Assembly (NCBI GenBank): GCA_020634565.1
Contig: JACKBN010000007.1
Span: 186,001 to 250,000 of the forward strand
Direction of reading: 5' to 3'
Length of the DNA stretch: 64,000 bases
DNA from: Ardenticatenaceae bacterium
GTDB lineage: Bacteria; Chloroflexota; Anaerolineae; Promineifilales; Promineifilaceae
The position numbers and the translations under genes are program-made. The notes under the pieces are model-generated. The model did not search any database. It was not told where the DNA came from and worked only from the letters and a program-made list of their open reading frames with translations. Below are positions 16,710-24,867 of this stretch, in pieces; the first letter of the stretch is position 1; each line of letters starts with the position of its first letter.

Positions 16710-18158
16710 GTGATTCAGGATTTGTATTTAGAGATGAGTGACGAACCGTTCACACTACAGCCAAATATGCACATTCATCTGATCGGCATTGGCGGGTCAG
16801 GGATTTCGGCGATTGCCAAGGTGCTGCTGGGGCGCGGCTTCACCGTCTCTGGTTCCGACATGGCGGCCAATGAGATTACGGCCGTTCTAGCCAACGAAGG
16901 CGCCACCATTTACCAGGGCCACGCGGCGGAGAATATTGCTGGGGCTGAACTGGTCGTCATCTCCTCGGCCATTCCCGAAGAAAACCCGGAACTGCGAGCA
17001 GCGCGTGAGGCCGACATTCCGGTGATGAAACGTGCCGACTTTTTGGGCCATCTGATGGCCGACCGGATTGGCATTGCCGTAGCCGGAACGCACGGCAAAA
17101 CGACCACCACCGGCATGATTGCCCACATCCTGATGGAAGCGGAACTGGACCCGACGGTGATTGTGGGCGGTATTTTGCCTTCTTTGGACGGCAACGGCCG
17201 TTTCGGCGAAGGTGACTATTTTGTGGTAGAAGCCGACGAGTACGACCACATGTTCCTCGGCCTCAAGCCAGAAATGTCAGTCATCACCAACATTGAGCAT
17301 GACCACCCGGACATTTTCCCGGATACGGCCAGCTATCAGGCCGCCTTTGCCCAGTTTGCCGCCCTGCTGCCAGAAGGTGGCCATTTGGTGATGTGCGCCA
17401 CGGATGCGGGAACGGCCGTCTTACGCCAAAATCTTAACCTGCCCGAGGTGCAAATCAGCACCTACGCCATTGGCAATGAAGATGGCGAGCAGCCCAACGC
17501 CGATTACGTCGCGCTAGATTTGCGCCCGAACCAGCTGGGCGGCACCGATTTTCTGGTGGAAACCGAAGGGCAGATGATTGGCCTGGCCCGGCTGCGGCTG
17601 CCCGGCGAGCATAACGTGCTCAACGCCCTGGCAGCGATCATCGTGGCCATCGACCTGGGCATTGATTTCAACGTCATTCGCGCCGCCCTGGGCAGCTTTA
17701 GCGGAGTCAACCGTCGCTTTGAGGTTGTGGGCGAAGTGGCCAGCGTGACCATCATTGATGATTATGCCCACCACCCCACCGAAATTGAGGTGACGCTAAA
17801 AGCAGCACGGCAGCGCTACCCGGGACGGCGCATCTGGGCCGTATGGCAGCCGCACACCTTCAGCCGCACCAAGCTGCTGCTGGACAAATTTGCCACTTGC
17901 TTTGCCGAAGCGGACAAGGTGGTGGCGCTGGACATTTATAAAAGTCGGGAGAAAGATTCGCTGGGCTTGGATACGGCCGTTGTCCTCGAAACCATGAAAC
18001 ATCCATCCGCAGTCTACATTCCTGACCTGGACGATGCGGCAAAATATATTTTGGATCGGGTACGGCCGCATGATGTGGTCTTAACGCTGGGTGCAGGCGA
18101 CAGCAACAAGGTAGCCCAGCAAGTTTTAGCGGGCATTCAATTGTGGAGTGATGCATGA
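16710..18158 (+). CDS. murC: UDP-MurNAc:L-alanine ligase MurC
   Basis: 482 residues. N-terminal GIGGSGISAIAKVLLGRGFTVSGSD, P-loop AGTHGKTTTTG (Lys130), EADEYDHMF, and C-terminal DDYAHHPTEIEVTLKAAR, all typical of MurC. The protein adds L-Ala to UDP-MurNAc. The GTG start at 16710 has AGGGA upstream. An ATG at 16734 (MSDEPF) would also give a complete domain. The stop overlaps the murB start as ATGA. Confidence 0.95.
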   Translation: MIQDLYLEMSDEPFTLQPNMHIHLIGIGGSGISAIAKVLLGRGFTVSGSDMAANEITAVLANEGATIYQGHAAENIAGAELVVISSAIPEENPELRAAREADIPVMKRADFLGHLMADRIGIAVAGTHGKTTTTGMIAHILMEAELDPTVIVGGILPSLDGNGRFGEGDYFVVEADEYDHMFLGLKPEMSVITNIEHDHPDIFPDTASYQAAFAQFAALLPEGGHLVMCATDAGTAVLRQNLNLPEVQISTYAIGNEDGEQPNADYVALDLRPNQLGGTDFLVETEGQMIGLARLRLPGEHNVLNALAAIIVAIDLGIDFNVIRAALGSFSGVNRRFEVVGEVASVTIIDDYAHHPTEIEVTLKAARQRYPGRRIWAVWQPHTFSRTKLLLDKFATCFAEADKVVALDIYKSREKDSLGLDTAVVLETMKHPSAVYIPDLDDAAKYILDRVRPHDVVLTLGAGDSNKVAQQVLAGIQLWSDA

Positions 18159-19111
18159 ACGTGAGAACTTCAATTCGGGTATCAGCAATTCAGGAGTTAC
18201 AGGCAGCGTTTGAAGACCGGCTCAAGCTGGACGAGCCGCTGGCGCGGTACACATCGGCCCGCGTGGGCGGCCCGGCGCAGCTATTTTTAATCGTGAACAG
18301 TGCGGCGGAATTGGAAACGGCCGTTTCCATCGCCTACGAAAAGCGCATCCCCTACACCCTGCTCGGCGGCGGCTCCAATATTCTCGTCTCCGATTACGGG
18401 GTCAGCGGCCTGGTCATCATGAATAAGGCACGGACCATGACCTTTCGTCACATTGGGGCTAACGTGCTGTGCACGGTGGAATCCGGCATGAATCTGTCCT
18501 CGCTGGCGCGGCAGTGCATAGGCAAGGGGCTGGGTGGTCTGGAATGGGCCATCGGCGTGCCGGGCACGGTTGGTGGCGCAGTGGTGGGCAACTCCGGCGC
18601 GCATGGGGCCGATATGAACAGCAATTTGCGAGCGGCCGTTGTTTGGGAACCGGGTCGCGGTCAGCGCATCTACGGCAACAACGAGATGAACTACAACTAC
18701 CGCGACAGCGTGCTCAAGCAGGAGCAAGGGCGCGATTTGTCCCGCCGTGTAGTGCTCAGCGCCGAACTGGAGCTGACGCCAGAGCCAGTCGATGTGCTCA
18801 TCGCTCGCGCTGATGGCTTTACGGCGCATCGCAAGCAAACTCAGCCTGGCGGTGCCACCGTCGGGTCGATGTTCAAGAATCCAGAAAATTATTATGCGGG
18901 CTATTTAATTGATGCCGCCGGCTTGAAAGGATTTAGCGTCGGCGGCGCGCAAATTTCGGAAAAACACGCCAACTTTTTTGTCAACGATGGCACGGCCACG
19001 GCCGAAGATATTCGCGCCCTCATTGCCGAAGCGTGGAACAGCGTCCGCGAGCAGTTTGGCGTGGAGCTGGAATTGGAAGTGGAACTGGTTGGCGATTGGG
19101 ACTTTGAATAA
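18155..19111 (+). CDS. murB: UDP-N-acetylenolpyruvoylglucosamine reductase MurB
   Basis: 318 residues. The FAD-binding part holds YTSARVGGPAQ, LLGGGSNILVSD and GLGGLEWAIGVPGTVGGAVVGNSGAHG. The C-terminal part has QTQPGGATVGSMFKNP and AGLKGFSVGGAQISEKHANFFVN. A Tyr in NYNYRDS precedes the catalytic region. This is a type IIa-like shorter MurB arrangement with GSMFKNP. It reduces the enolpyruvyl group to make UDP-MurNAc. The start overlaps the murC stop by 4 bases. Confidence 0.94.
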   Translation: MNVRTSIRVSAIQELQAAFEDRLKLDEPLARYTSARVGGPAQLFLIVNSAAELETAVSIAYEKRIPYTLLGGGSNILVSDYGVSGLVIMNKARTMTFRHIGANVLCTVESGMNLSSLARQCIGKGLGGLEWAIGVPGTVGGAVVGNSGAHGADMNSNLRAAVVWEPGRGQRIYGNNEMNYNYRDSVLKQEQGRDLSRRVVLSAELELTPEPVDVLIARADGFTAHRKQTQPGGATVGSMFKNPENYYAGYLIDAAGLKGFSVGGAQISEKHANFFVNDGTATAEDIRALIAEAWNSVREQFGVELELEVELVGDWDFE

Positions 19112-19190
19112 TTGTGAATGGTGAATAATTAATTGTGAATGGTTAATGGCCAGTTCACAATTCTCAATTCACGATTCATAATTCATAATT
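19112..19190. repeat. Iterated-word inverted repeat between murB and ddl
   Basis: Left side built of AATTGTGAAT and GGTGAATAATT, right side of TTCACAATTC, TCAATTCACG and ATTCATAATT. A perfect 9-bp pair is AATTGTGAA (19131-19139) and TTCACAATT (19154-19162). Confidence 0.7.
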
Positions 19191-19194
19191 ATTT

Positions 19195-20307
19195 ATGAGC
19201 AAAAACGGGAAACAGAAACTACGGGTAGGCGTGATTTTCGGCGGTCGGTCGGGCGAACATGAGGTGTCGCTCAACTCGGCACAGTCGGTAATGCGCGCCT
19301 TGAACCCGGACAAGTACGAAGTGATTCCGATTGGCATCGACAAAGACGGCCGTTGGCTCACAGGTGATGTTGTGGGCACGCTGACGGAAGGCAAGTCCAG
19401 CAGCCAACACGCCACCCTGCTGCCCGATCCGCAAGCCAGCGGGCTGATGCAGCTAAACGAGGGTGAGAACGTGGGGATTACGGCCGTTTCCCAGCTCGAC
19501 GTTATTTTCCCGGTGCTGCACGGGCCATATGGCGAAGATGGCACGGTGCAGGGTTTGCTGGAGCTGGCCAACCTGCCCTACGTGGGCGCTGGTGTGGTTG
19601 GTTCGGCTGTGGGCATGGACAAAGCGATCTTCAAGCATGTAATGGTAGCCAATGGCTTGCCCGTGCTGCCCTGGCTGTTGGTGCAAAGTAGCGATTGGCG
19701 CAAACGGCCGTATAAAGTCATCGAGCAAATCGAGGCCATTTTGGTCTACCCGGTCTTCACCAAACCGGCCAACCTCGGCTCCAGCGTGGGCATTAGCAAA
19801 TGCAATAACCGCGAGGAACTGGAAGCCGGTCTGAATGAGGCCGCCAGCTACGATCGGCGCGTTGTGGTTGAGCAAGGGGCCAACGTGCGCGAATTGGAAG
19901 TCTCGGTACTGGGCAACGAAGACCCGGTGGCCAGCGTCGTCGGCGAAGTGCGCCCGCTCCGTGATTTTTACGATTACGTGGCCAAATACGTCAGCGACGA
20001 TTCCGAGCTGATCATTCCGGCCGATTTAACCGAAGCGGAAAGTGACGAAGTACGCCGTTTGGCCGTCCAAGCGTACAAGGCGATTGATTGCGCCGGATTG
20101 GGCCGCGTAGATTTATTGTTGGATGTGGAACACGGCCGTTTGTACCTGAACGAAATCAACACCATTCCCGGCTTCACCCGCATCTCGATGTACCCGAAGC
20201 TGTGGGAAGCCACCGGCCTGCCCTACAGTGAGCTGCTGGACAAGCTCATCGAGCTGGCCATCGAGCGGCATGAAGAGAAGAAACGGCTGAAAACGACAAT
20301 TACCTAA
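19195..20307 (+). CDS. ddl: D-alanine--D-alanine ligase
   Basis: 370 residues, ATP-grasp family. The N-terminal domain begins VGVIFGGRSGEHEVSLNSAQSVM. Other signatures are FPVLHGPYGEDGTVQG, FTKPANLGSSVGISK, and LYLNEINTIPGFT with the magnesium-binding region. It makes the D-Ala-D-Ala dipeptide used by MurF. The last residues (TTIT) and the stop codon lie within the inverted repeat that follows, so the C-terminus may have been reshaped by the repeat. Confidence 0.95.
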   Translation: MSKNGKQKLRVGVIFGGRSGEHEVSLNSAQSVMRALNPDKYEVIPIGIDKDGRWLTGDVVGTLTEGKSSSQHATLLPDPQASGLMQLNEGENVGITAVSQLDVIFPVLHGPYGEDGTVQGLLELANLPYVGAGVVGSAVGMDKAIFKHVMVANGLPVLPWLLVQSSDWRKRPYKVIEQIEAILVYPVFTKPANLGSSVGISKCNNREELEAGLNEAASYDRRVVVEQGANVRELEVSVLGNEDPVASVVGEVRPLRDFYDYVAKYVSDDSELIIPADLTEAESDEVRRLAVQAYKAIDCAGLGRVDLLLDVEHGRLYLNEINTIPGFTRISMYPKLWEATGLPYSELLDKLIELAIERHEEKKRLKTTIT

Positions 20308-20347
20308 TTATCAGTTACTTAATTACAAATCTGTAATTAGGTAATTG
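20297..20347. repeat. Perfect 14-bp inverted repeat at the ddl-ftsQ junction
   Basis: CAATTACCTAATTA (20297-20310) and TAATTAGGTAATTG (20334-20347). The left arm supplies the last codons and stop of ddl. Confidence 0.75.
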
Positions 20348-20367
20348 AGTAATTGAGCAATTCAATT

Positions 20368-21291
20368 ATGAAACGACAAGAAAACCAGCCAAAACGCCTA
20401 CGCAAACAGCCGAAGATGCGACGCATGGATACGGCCGTTCCCATGCCGCGTATGCACGTGCCTAAAAAGGCGCGGCGTCGGCGGCGGCGAAACCAGGTGC
20501 AGGCGCGGGTGCCGCTGGCCAGTATGCGCCAAATCCTGCTTTCCACCCGCTGGATTAGCTTGGGTTTGCTGGCGCTCTCCATCTACGCACTCACGCTTAT
20601 CGGTTTAGATGAGAACTTTTACCTGACGGCCATCCCGGTAGAAGGCGTCGTCTCTGTGCCCGCTACCGAGGTGGTGCAGGCCAGCAATCTGGCCGGGTCG
20701 CACGTTTTTGCCGCTGATCCAGGTACGGCCGCTCAGCAAATTATGGATAACGTGCCGGGCATCCTGTCCGCCGAGGTCACACTGAACTGGCCCAACCAGG
20801 TGCACATCAACGTCACCGAAGATTCGCCCATTGCCATTTGGATAGAGGGCAGTAATCAATTTTGGGTAACGCGCAACGGCCGTCTCATTCCCGCGCGCTC
20901 TGGTTCTTTGGGCTTGCTCATGATCCAGTCCGAGGTCGAGATTCCGCCCGCACCCACGCCAGAGGCTGAAATTGAGGCAGAAGATGGGGAGGAAACGGCC
21001 GTAGCCACACCCATCAGCGCCAACATCCGTTTTGTGCCGCACGACGTGCTGGTCGGTGCACTCCAACTCAAGGATTTGCGCCCCAACATTGACCAGCTTT
21101 TTTACCGGCCCAGCAGCGGACTCAGTTACCAAGACGGCCGTGGCTGGCGCGTTTATTTCGGTACCGGCACAGATATGGCCCAAAAACTTGTTGTGTATGA
21201 AACCATCGTAGAGGAATTAACGGCACAAGGGCTTACGCCCCAGTATGTCAGTGTAAGTAACCAGGAAAAACCATACTTCCTGGCGCAGTAA
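20368..21291 (+). CDS. ftsQ: Division protein FtsQ/DivIB
   Basis: About 307 residues from the ATG at 20368. The frame extends to a TTG at 20353 inside the spacer. A long, very basic cytoplasmic part (KKARRRRRRNQVQ) leads to one membrane helix (WISLGLLALSIYALTLIGL) and a POTRA-like region (about 95-165: VEGVVSVPATEVVQASNLAG, VTLNWPNQVHINVTEDSPIAIW). The rest has an acidic Pro-rich insert (PPAPTPEAEIEAEDGEE) and a beta domain. It links FtsL/B with FtsK and FtsW in the divisome. Sequence divergence is normal for this family. Confidence 0.85.
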   Translation: MKRQENQPKRLRKQPKMRRMDTAVPMPRMHVPKKARRRRRRNQVQARVPLASMRQILLSTRWISLGLLALSIYALTLIGLDENFYLTAIPVEGVVSVPATEVVQASNLAGSHVFAADPGTAAQQIMDNVPGILSAEVTLNWPNQVHINVTEDSPIAIWIEGSNQFWVTRNGRLIPARSGSLGLLMIQSEVEIPPAPTPEAEIEAEDGEETAVATPISANIRFVPHDVLVGALQLKDLRPNIDQLFYRPSSGLSYQDGRGWRVYFGTGTDMAQKLVVYETIVEELTAQGLTPQYVSVSNQEKPYFLAQ

Positions 21292-21297
21292 ATCACT

Positions 21298-21395
21298 GGA
21301 GATTTGCGGTCGCACACAAATCTCCGTAATCAGTAAGCGGTTATCCGTAATCACTTTTTTACCGATTACTGAACACCGAATACCGATTACTAAAC
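21298..21395. repeat. Two consecutive inverted repeats between ftsQ and ftsA
   Basis: First a perfect 9-bp hairpin, GGAGATTTG (21298-21306) with CAAATCTCC (21317-21325). Then GTAATCAGTAAGCGG faces ACCGATTACTGA and ACCGATTACTAAAC words up to the ftsA ribosome binding site. Confidence 0.7.
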
Positions 21396-21411
21396 AAGAG
21401 GGTATTGGAAT

Positions 21412-22626
21412 ATGGCAGATATTATTTTTGGACTAGACATTGGCACAACCAAAGTGTGTGCCCTGGTTGGTGAGGTGCGCGAAGGTCGCCTGCAAATCAT
21501 TGGCCTGGGCTTGGCTCCGGCGCGCGGCATGCGCAAAGGCATGGTGATTGACGTCAGCGAGGCGTCACTCGCCCTGGCGCAGGCTATGGAGCAAGCAGAG
21601 CAAACCTCCGGCTACGATCTCTCTCAGGCGATTGTGAGCATGGCGGGCGAGCACATCAGCTCCACCAACAACAAGGGCATCGTAGCCATTGGCCGGAATG
21701 ATGCCGGCGTTGGCGTCAGCGACATCGAACGCGCTTTGGATGTGGCCCAAGCCATTCCCGTGCCGCCCAACCGCCAAATTGTGCATCTCATCCCGCGCAG
21801 CTACACCATCGACGAGCATGACGGCGTGCGCAATCCCATTGGCATGCATGGCTTCCGCCTGGAAGTGGAAACCCACATCGTCACCGCTGCCCGCCCTGCC
21901 CTGCAAAATCTCACCAGCTGCGCCAGTGCCGTGGGCATCAACAGCAGCGAATTTGTGCTGAATGCCCTGGCCTCCGGCGAGGCAGTGCTAGATCCCAATG
22001 AACGGGAGATGGGCGTCATCGTGGCCGACATCGGCGGCGGCACCACCGATATTGCCCTCTACATGCAAGGCAAAGTGTGGCACACACACGTCATTCCGAT
22101 TGGCGGCTACCACGTCAGCAACGACATTGCCATCGGCTTGCGCGCCCCGTATGAAGTGGCGGAGCAGGTCAAAATTCAATACGGCGACTGCCGTCCCGAC
22201 AAGATTGACGCCAATACCGTCTTCACCGTAGAGCCGTTTGGCGGCGAGAAAATTCAGGTGGGACGGCAAGATTTGGCCCACGTCATCGAAGCCCGCGTGG
22301 AAGAAATCTTCCAGCACATTTTGGAAGATGTGCAGCGCTCCGGCTACGACGGCCTGCTGCCTGCGGGCATCGTGCTCACCGGCGGCAGCGCCCAGCTGCG
22401 CGGCATCACCGAGGTGGCCGAGCGGGTGCTGAACGTGCCCGCCCGCGTGGCCCAGCCGCAAAATCTGGTGGGCATGGTGGACCGACTGCATTCGCCTGCC
22501 TACGCCACCAGCGTGGGTCTGCTGCATTGGGCCATGAGCGACAACCAGATTTACCAGCCCCGTACCCACAATCGGGAATGGGGTCGGAAGATGGGAACTA
22601 TTTTAAAAGCACTTTTACCGGGATAG
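21412..22626 (+). CDS. ftsA: Cell division protein FtsA
   Basis: 404 residues, actin-like ATPase. N-terminal IIFGLDIGTTKVCALVGE (phosphate 1), the 1C domain after residue 80, VADIGGGTTDIALY (phosphate 2), and VLTGGSAQLRGITEVAERVL near the adenosine site. The C-terminal end, WGRKMGTILKALLPG, is a short amphipathic helix that ties FtsA to the membrane. It anchors FtsZ filaments. The gene is unusually free of the ACGGCCGT octamer. Confidence 0.96.
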   Translation: MADIIFGLDIGTTKVCALVGEVREGRLQIIGLGLAPARGMRKGMVIDVSEASLALAQAMEQAEQTSGYDLSQAIVSMAGEHISSTNNKGIVAIGRNDAGVGVSDIERALDVAQAIPVPPNRQIVHLIPRSYTIDEHDGVRNPIGMHGFRLEVETHIVTAARPALQNLTSCASAVGINSSEFVLNALASGEAVLDPNEREMGVIVADIGGGTTDIALYMQGKVWHTHVIPIGGYHVSNDIAIGLRAPYEVAEQVKIQYGDCRPDKIDANTVFTVEPFGGEKIQVGRQDLAHVIEARVEEIFQHILEDVQRSGYDGLLPAGIVLTGGSAQLRGITEVAERVLNVPARVAQPQNLVGMVDRLHSPAYATSVGLLHWAMSDNQIYQPRTHNREWGRKMGTILKALLPG

Positions 22627-22633
22627 AAAATTG

Positions 22634-22703
22634 GTAATCAGTAAACAGTTTTCAGTAATCAGTTACTTTACTACTGATTACTGAGCTACCGAATACTGAT
22701 TAC
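22634..22703. repeat. Nested inverted repeats between ftsA and ftsZ
   Basis: Outer perfect 10-bp pair GTAATCAGTA (22634-22643) and TACTGATTAC (22694-22703). Inner perfect 11-bp pair CAGTAATCAGT (22653-22663) and ACTGATTACTG (22673-22683). Confidence 0.8.
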
Positions 22704-22724
22704 TGGCAAAGAGGGGTAAAGACA

Positions 22725-23873
22725 ATGAACCAAAAAACTGCAAAAGTACAAAGAATGCCAGAAACAGAAGGAAATGCACTGATTCGCGTGGTTGGCGTGG
22801 GGGGCGGCGGGAACAATGCCATCAACCGCATGATTTCGGAGAATATCTCCGGCGTCGATTTTATTGCCATCAACACGGACCAGCAGGCGCTGATGGCCAG
22901 CCAGGCGCGGCAGCGTGTGGCCATTGGCGAGCGCACAACGCGCGGGCTGGGCTCCGGCGGCAAGCCAGAGGTTGGCCTGAAATCGGCCGAGGAATCCACG
23001 GAAGAGCTGCATGAGCTGCTGCAAGGCTCTGACATGGTGTTTGTGACAGCCTGCATGGGCGGCGGCACCGGCACGGGCGCCAGCCCTATCGTAGCCAAGG
23101 TGGCCCGTGAAGAGGGTGCGCTGACTATTGGTGTGGTGACCAAACCGTTTAGCTTTGAAGGCAACCAGCGGATGCGCGCCGCAGAGACGGGTATCGAGCA
23201 GCTGAAAGAGCATGTGGATACACTGATCGTGATTCCGAATGACCGCTTGCTGGAAACGGCCGATCGCCGACTCTCGCTCATGGATTCCTTCAAGCTGGCC
23301 GACGATGTGCTGCGACAGGGCATCCAGGGCATTAGTGAGCTGATCACCGTGCCAGGTCTGATTAACCTGGACTTCGCCGACGTACAGACGGTGATGTCGA
23401 TGGGCGGCGCGGCGCTGATGGCTGTGGGTAAAGGCACGGGCGACGATCGGGCCCGCATTGCGGCCGAAGAGGCGCTGGCCAGCACCCTGCTGGACGTGAC
23501 GATTGCGGGCGCACGCGGCATTCTGTTTAACGTGACTGGCGGCAGCGATTTGAGCCTGTACGAAATTAACCAGGCAGCGGCAATTATTCGCGAGACGGCA
23601 CACCCGGATGTGAATATGATCTTTGGCGCGGTCATTGATGAAGCGATGACGGATGAGATTCGCATTACGGTGATTGCCACGGGTTTTGAACATGGCGCGC
23701 CCATGATGCGGCAAATGTCTCGCGCCGAAAGTCGCTTGCCGCAGCGGGAACCGGTACGCCAGTCGGTGAGCCGCCCCACTGCCCAACCGGTACGCGAAGA
23801 ACGGACGGAACGGCCGTCCTTCCAGGTAAACGATATCGACATTCCGGCCTTCCTGCGCAAGAAAAAAGAGTAA
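22725..23873 (+). CDS. ftsZ: Cell division GTPase FtsZ
   Basis: 382 residues. The tubulin signature GGGTGTGASP, the N-terminal VVGVGGGGNNAINRMI, the T7 synergy loop with NLDFADVQTVM, and a C-terminal linker ending in the conserved peptide NDIDIPAFLRKKKE that binds FtsA. The C-terminal linker is short (about 45 residues). It forms the division ring. It is the last gene of the dcw cluster and is followed by a strong terminator. Confidence 0.97.
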   Translation: MNQKTAKVQRMPETEGNALIRVVGVGGGGNNAINRMISENISGVDFIAINTDQQALMASQARQRVAIGERTTRGLGSGGKPEVGLKSAEESTEELHELLQGSDMVFVTACMGGGTGTGASPIVAKVAREEGALTIGVVTKPFSFEGNQRMRAAETGIEQLKEHVDTLIVIPNDRLLETADRRLSLMDSFKLADDVLRQGIQGISELITVPGLINLDFADVQTVMSMGGAALMAVGKGTGDDRARIAAEEALASTLLDVTIAGARGILFNVTGGSDLSLYEINQAAAIIRETAHPDVNMIFGAVIDEAMTDEIRITVIATGFEHGAPMMRQMSRAESRLPQREPVRQSVSRPTAQPVREERTERPSFQVNDIDIPAFLRKKKE

Positions 23874-23896
23874 GTTAATCCCCCCTCTAGCTGGTT

Positions 23897-23934
23897 GGGC
23901 CGCCAGGGCGTATTTGCCCTGGCGGCCCATTTTT
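23897..23934 (+). terminator. Terminator of the dcw cluster
   Basis: Perfect 13-bp stem GGGCCGCCAGGGC (23897-23909) and GCCCTGGCGGCCC (23916-23928), a 6-base loop, then A and five T. Confidence 0.92.
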
Positions 23935-24136
23935 GTGTTACTTGTCAGGTGCCGCTGTCCTTATAGTACAGAAGTCCTGTTTTTTCCCTATAATTTCACA
24001 AGCTAAAAACGTTTAAAAACGGCCGTTTTTGGGGCATTTTTCCGGCCACACAGATGTTCTAATTCCATGTAAACGGCCGTTTAACAGTGGGTTAACGGCC
24101 GTTTAATTTTTTAAGGTTCCCCAATTACCTATTCGC
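23935..24136. other. Spacer with clustered ACGGCCGT palindromes
   Basis: No gene is seen. Three copies of the octamer lie within about 90 bases (24017, 24073, 24096), each inside a longer palindrome, for example AAAAACGGCCGTTTTT and TTAACGGCCGTTTAA. The nrdR promoter follows. Confidence 0.5.
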
Positions 24137-24165
24137 TTGCTATGGAAACGGCCGTATGCTATAAT
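24137..24165 (+). promoter_or_regulatory. Promoter of nrdR
   Basis: TTGCTA (24137-24142), 17-base spacer, TATAAT (24160-24165). The spacer holds a copy of the ACGGCCGT octamer. Transcription would begin near 24172, right at the first stem of the leader structure. Confidence 0.7.
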
Positions 24166-24174
24166 GCCCTCCAC

Positions 24175-24247
24175 TTGTACCAAATCTAGGGGGAATATTA
24201 GTGCTAACCCCCATATATGGCGGCAACGCCGTAAAAAGTTGGTACAA
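24175..24247 (+). ncRNA. Candidate structured leader RNA before nrdR
   Basis: A three-way junction can be drawn. The closing stem is TTGTACCAA (24175-24183) with TTGGTACAA (24239-24247), perfect over 9 bp. Hairpin 1 is GGGGG (24189-24193) with CCCCC (24208-24212). Hairpin 2 is TATGGCG (24116+100 = 24216-24222) with CGCCGTA (24227-24233), closed by a GCAA tetraloop of GNRA type. It sits at the predicted 5' end of the nrdR transcript, 41 bases before the gene. It matches no riboswitch class I can recall with confidence. Confidence 0.45.
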
Positions 24248-24288
24248 TCCCATATCTGGTTTTTCCGGCCCAAAGGGAGACTTCTTAA

Positions 24289-24741
24289 GTGAAATGTCCA
24301 TACTGCAATAATGAGAAAACGCGCGTTATCGACACCAGCCACGATACCCGCGGCGGCACCCGGCGGCGGCGGGTATGCGATAAGTGTAACGAGCGGTTCA
24401 GCTCCTACGAGCGCCCCATCCTGGCCACACCGATGCTGGTGAAGCAAGACGGCACCCGCGAAGAGTTTTCGCGGGAAAAGCTGATGGGGGGCATCAAGGT
24501 GGCCTGTGCCAAGCGGCCCGTGGCCGCCGCCGACATCGAGCGCATTGCAGGCGAAGTAGAGGCAGAATTACAGCAGTCGGGCAAAGCAGAAGTTTCCAGC
24601 CACATGGCGGGCGATCTGGTCATCAAAAAGCTGAAGGATTTGGATGAGGTGGCGTACATCCGCTACGCCACGGTCTACCTGGGCTTTGATGACCTGGAGT
24701 CGATACGAAAGGAGATTGATCGACTTCTTGAAGCCCGGTAA
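24289..24741 (+). CDS. nrdR: Ribonucleotide reductase regulator NrdR
   Basis: 150 residues, GTG start. The N-terminal zinc ribbon MKCPYCNNEKTRVIDT ... RRVCDKCNERFSSYER precedes an ATP-cone domain (about 50-140: EEFSREKLMGGIKVACAKRPV, VAYIRYATVYLGFDD). NrdR represses ribonucleotide reductase genes according to the ATP/dATP balance. It stands just before nrdJ, its expected target. A clear pair of NrdR boxes was not found in the 126-base gap. Confidence 0.95.
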   Translation: MKCPYCNNEKTRVIDTSHDTRGGTRRRRVCDKCNERFSSYERPILATPMLVKQDGTREEFSREKLMGGIKVACAKRPVAAADIERIAGEVEAELQQSGKAEVSSHMAGDLVIKKLKDLDEVAYIRYATVYLGFDDLESIRKEIDRLLEAR

Positions 24742-24867
24742 CGGCCGTTTGCAGTGCCAAAACGGCCGTTAGTCAGAACAACCTAATCATCACACGCTTT
24801 CCCAACCCACGCATTGGCAAACACAATATCGGTAAAGTAAACCCACAACTAAGGAGATGGAATCTCA

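Noticed and set aside
22700..23860. Long reading frame of 386 codons opposite ftsZ
   Set aside because: Ser/Arg-rich with no domain pattern. It is a shadow of the ftsZ codon usage on the other strand.
24001..24110. CRISPR-like or tandem repeat array
   Set aside because: The regular look comes from several ACGGCCGT octamers. Spacings are irregular and there is no repeat longer than the octamer and its short flanks.
24815..24840. NrdR box before nrdJ
   Set aside because: ACACAATAT resembles half of a box, but no second half or second box at the expected helical distance was found.
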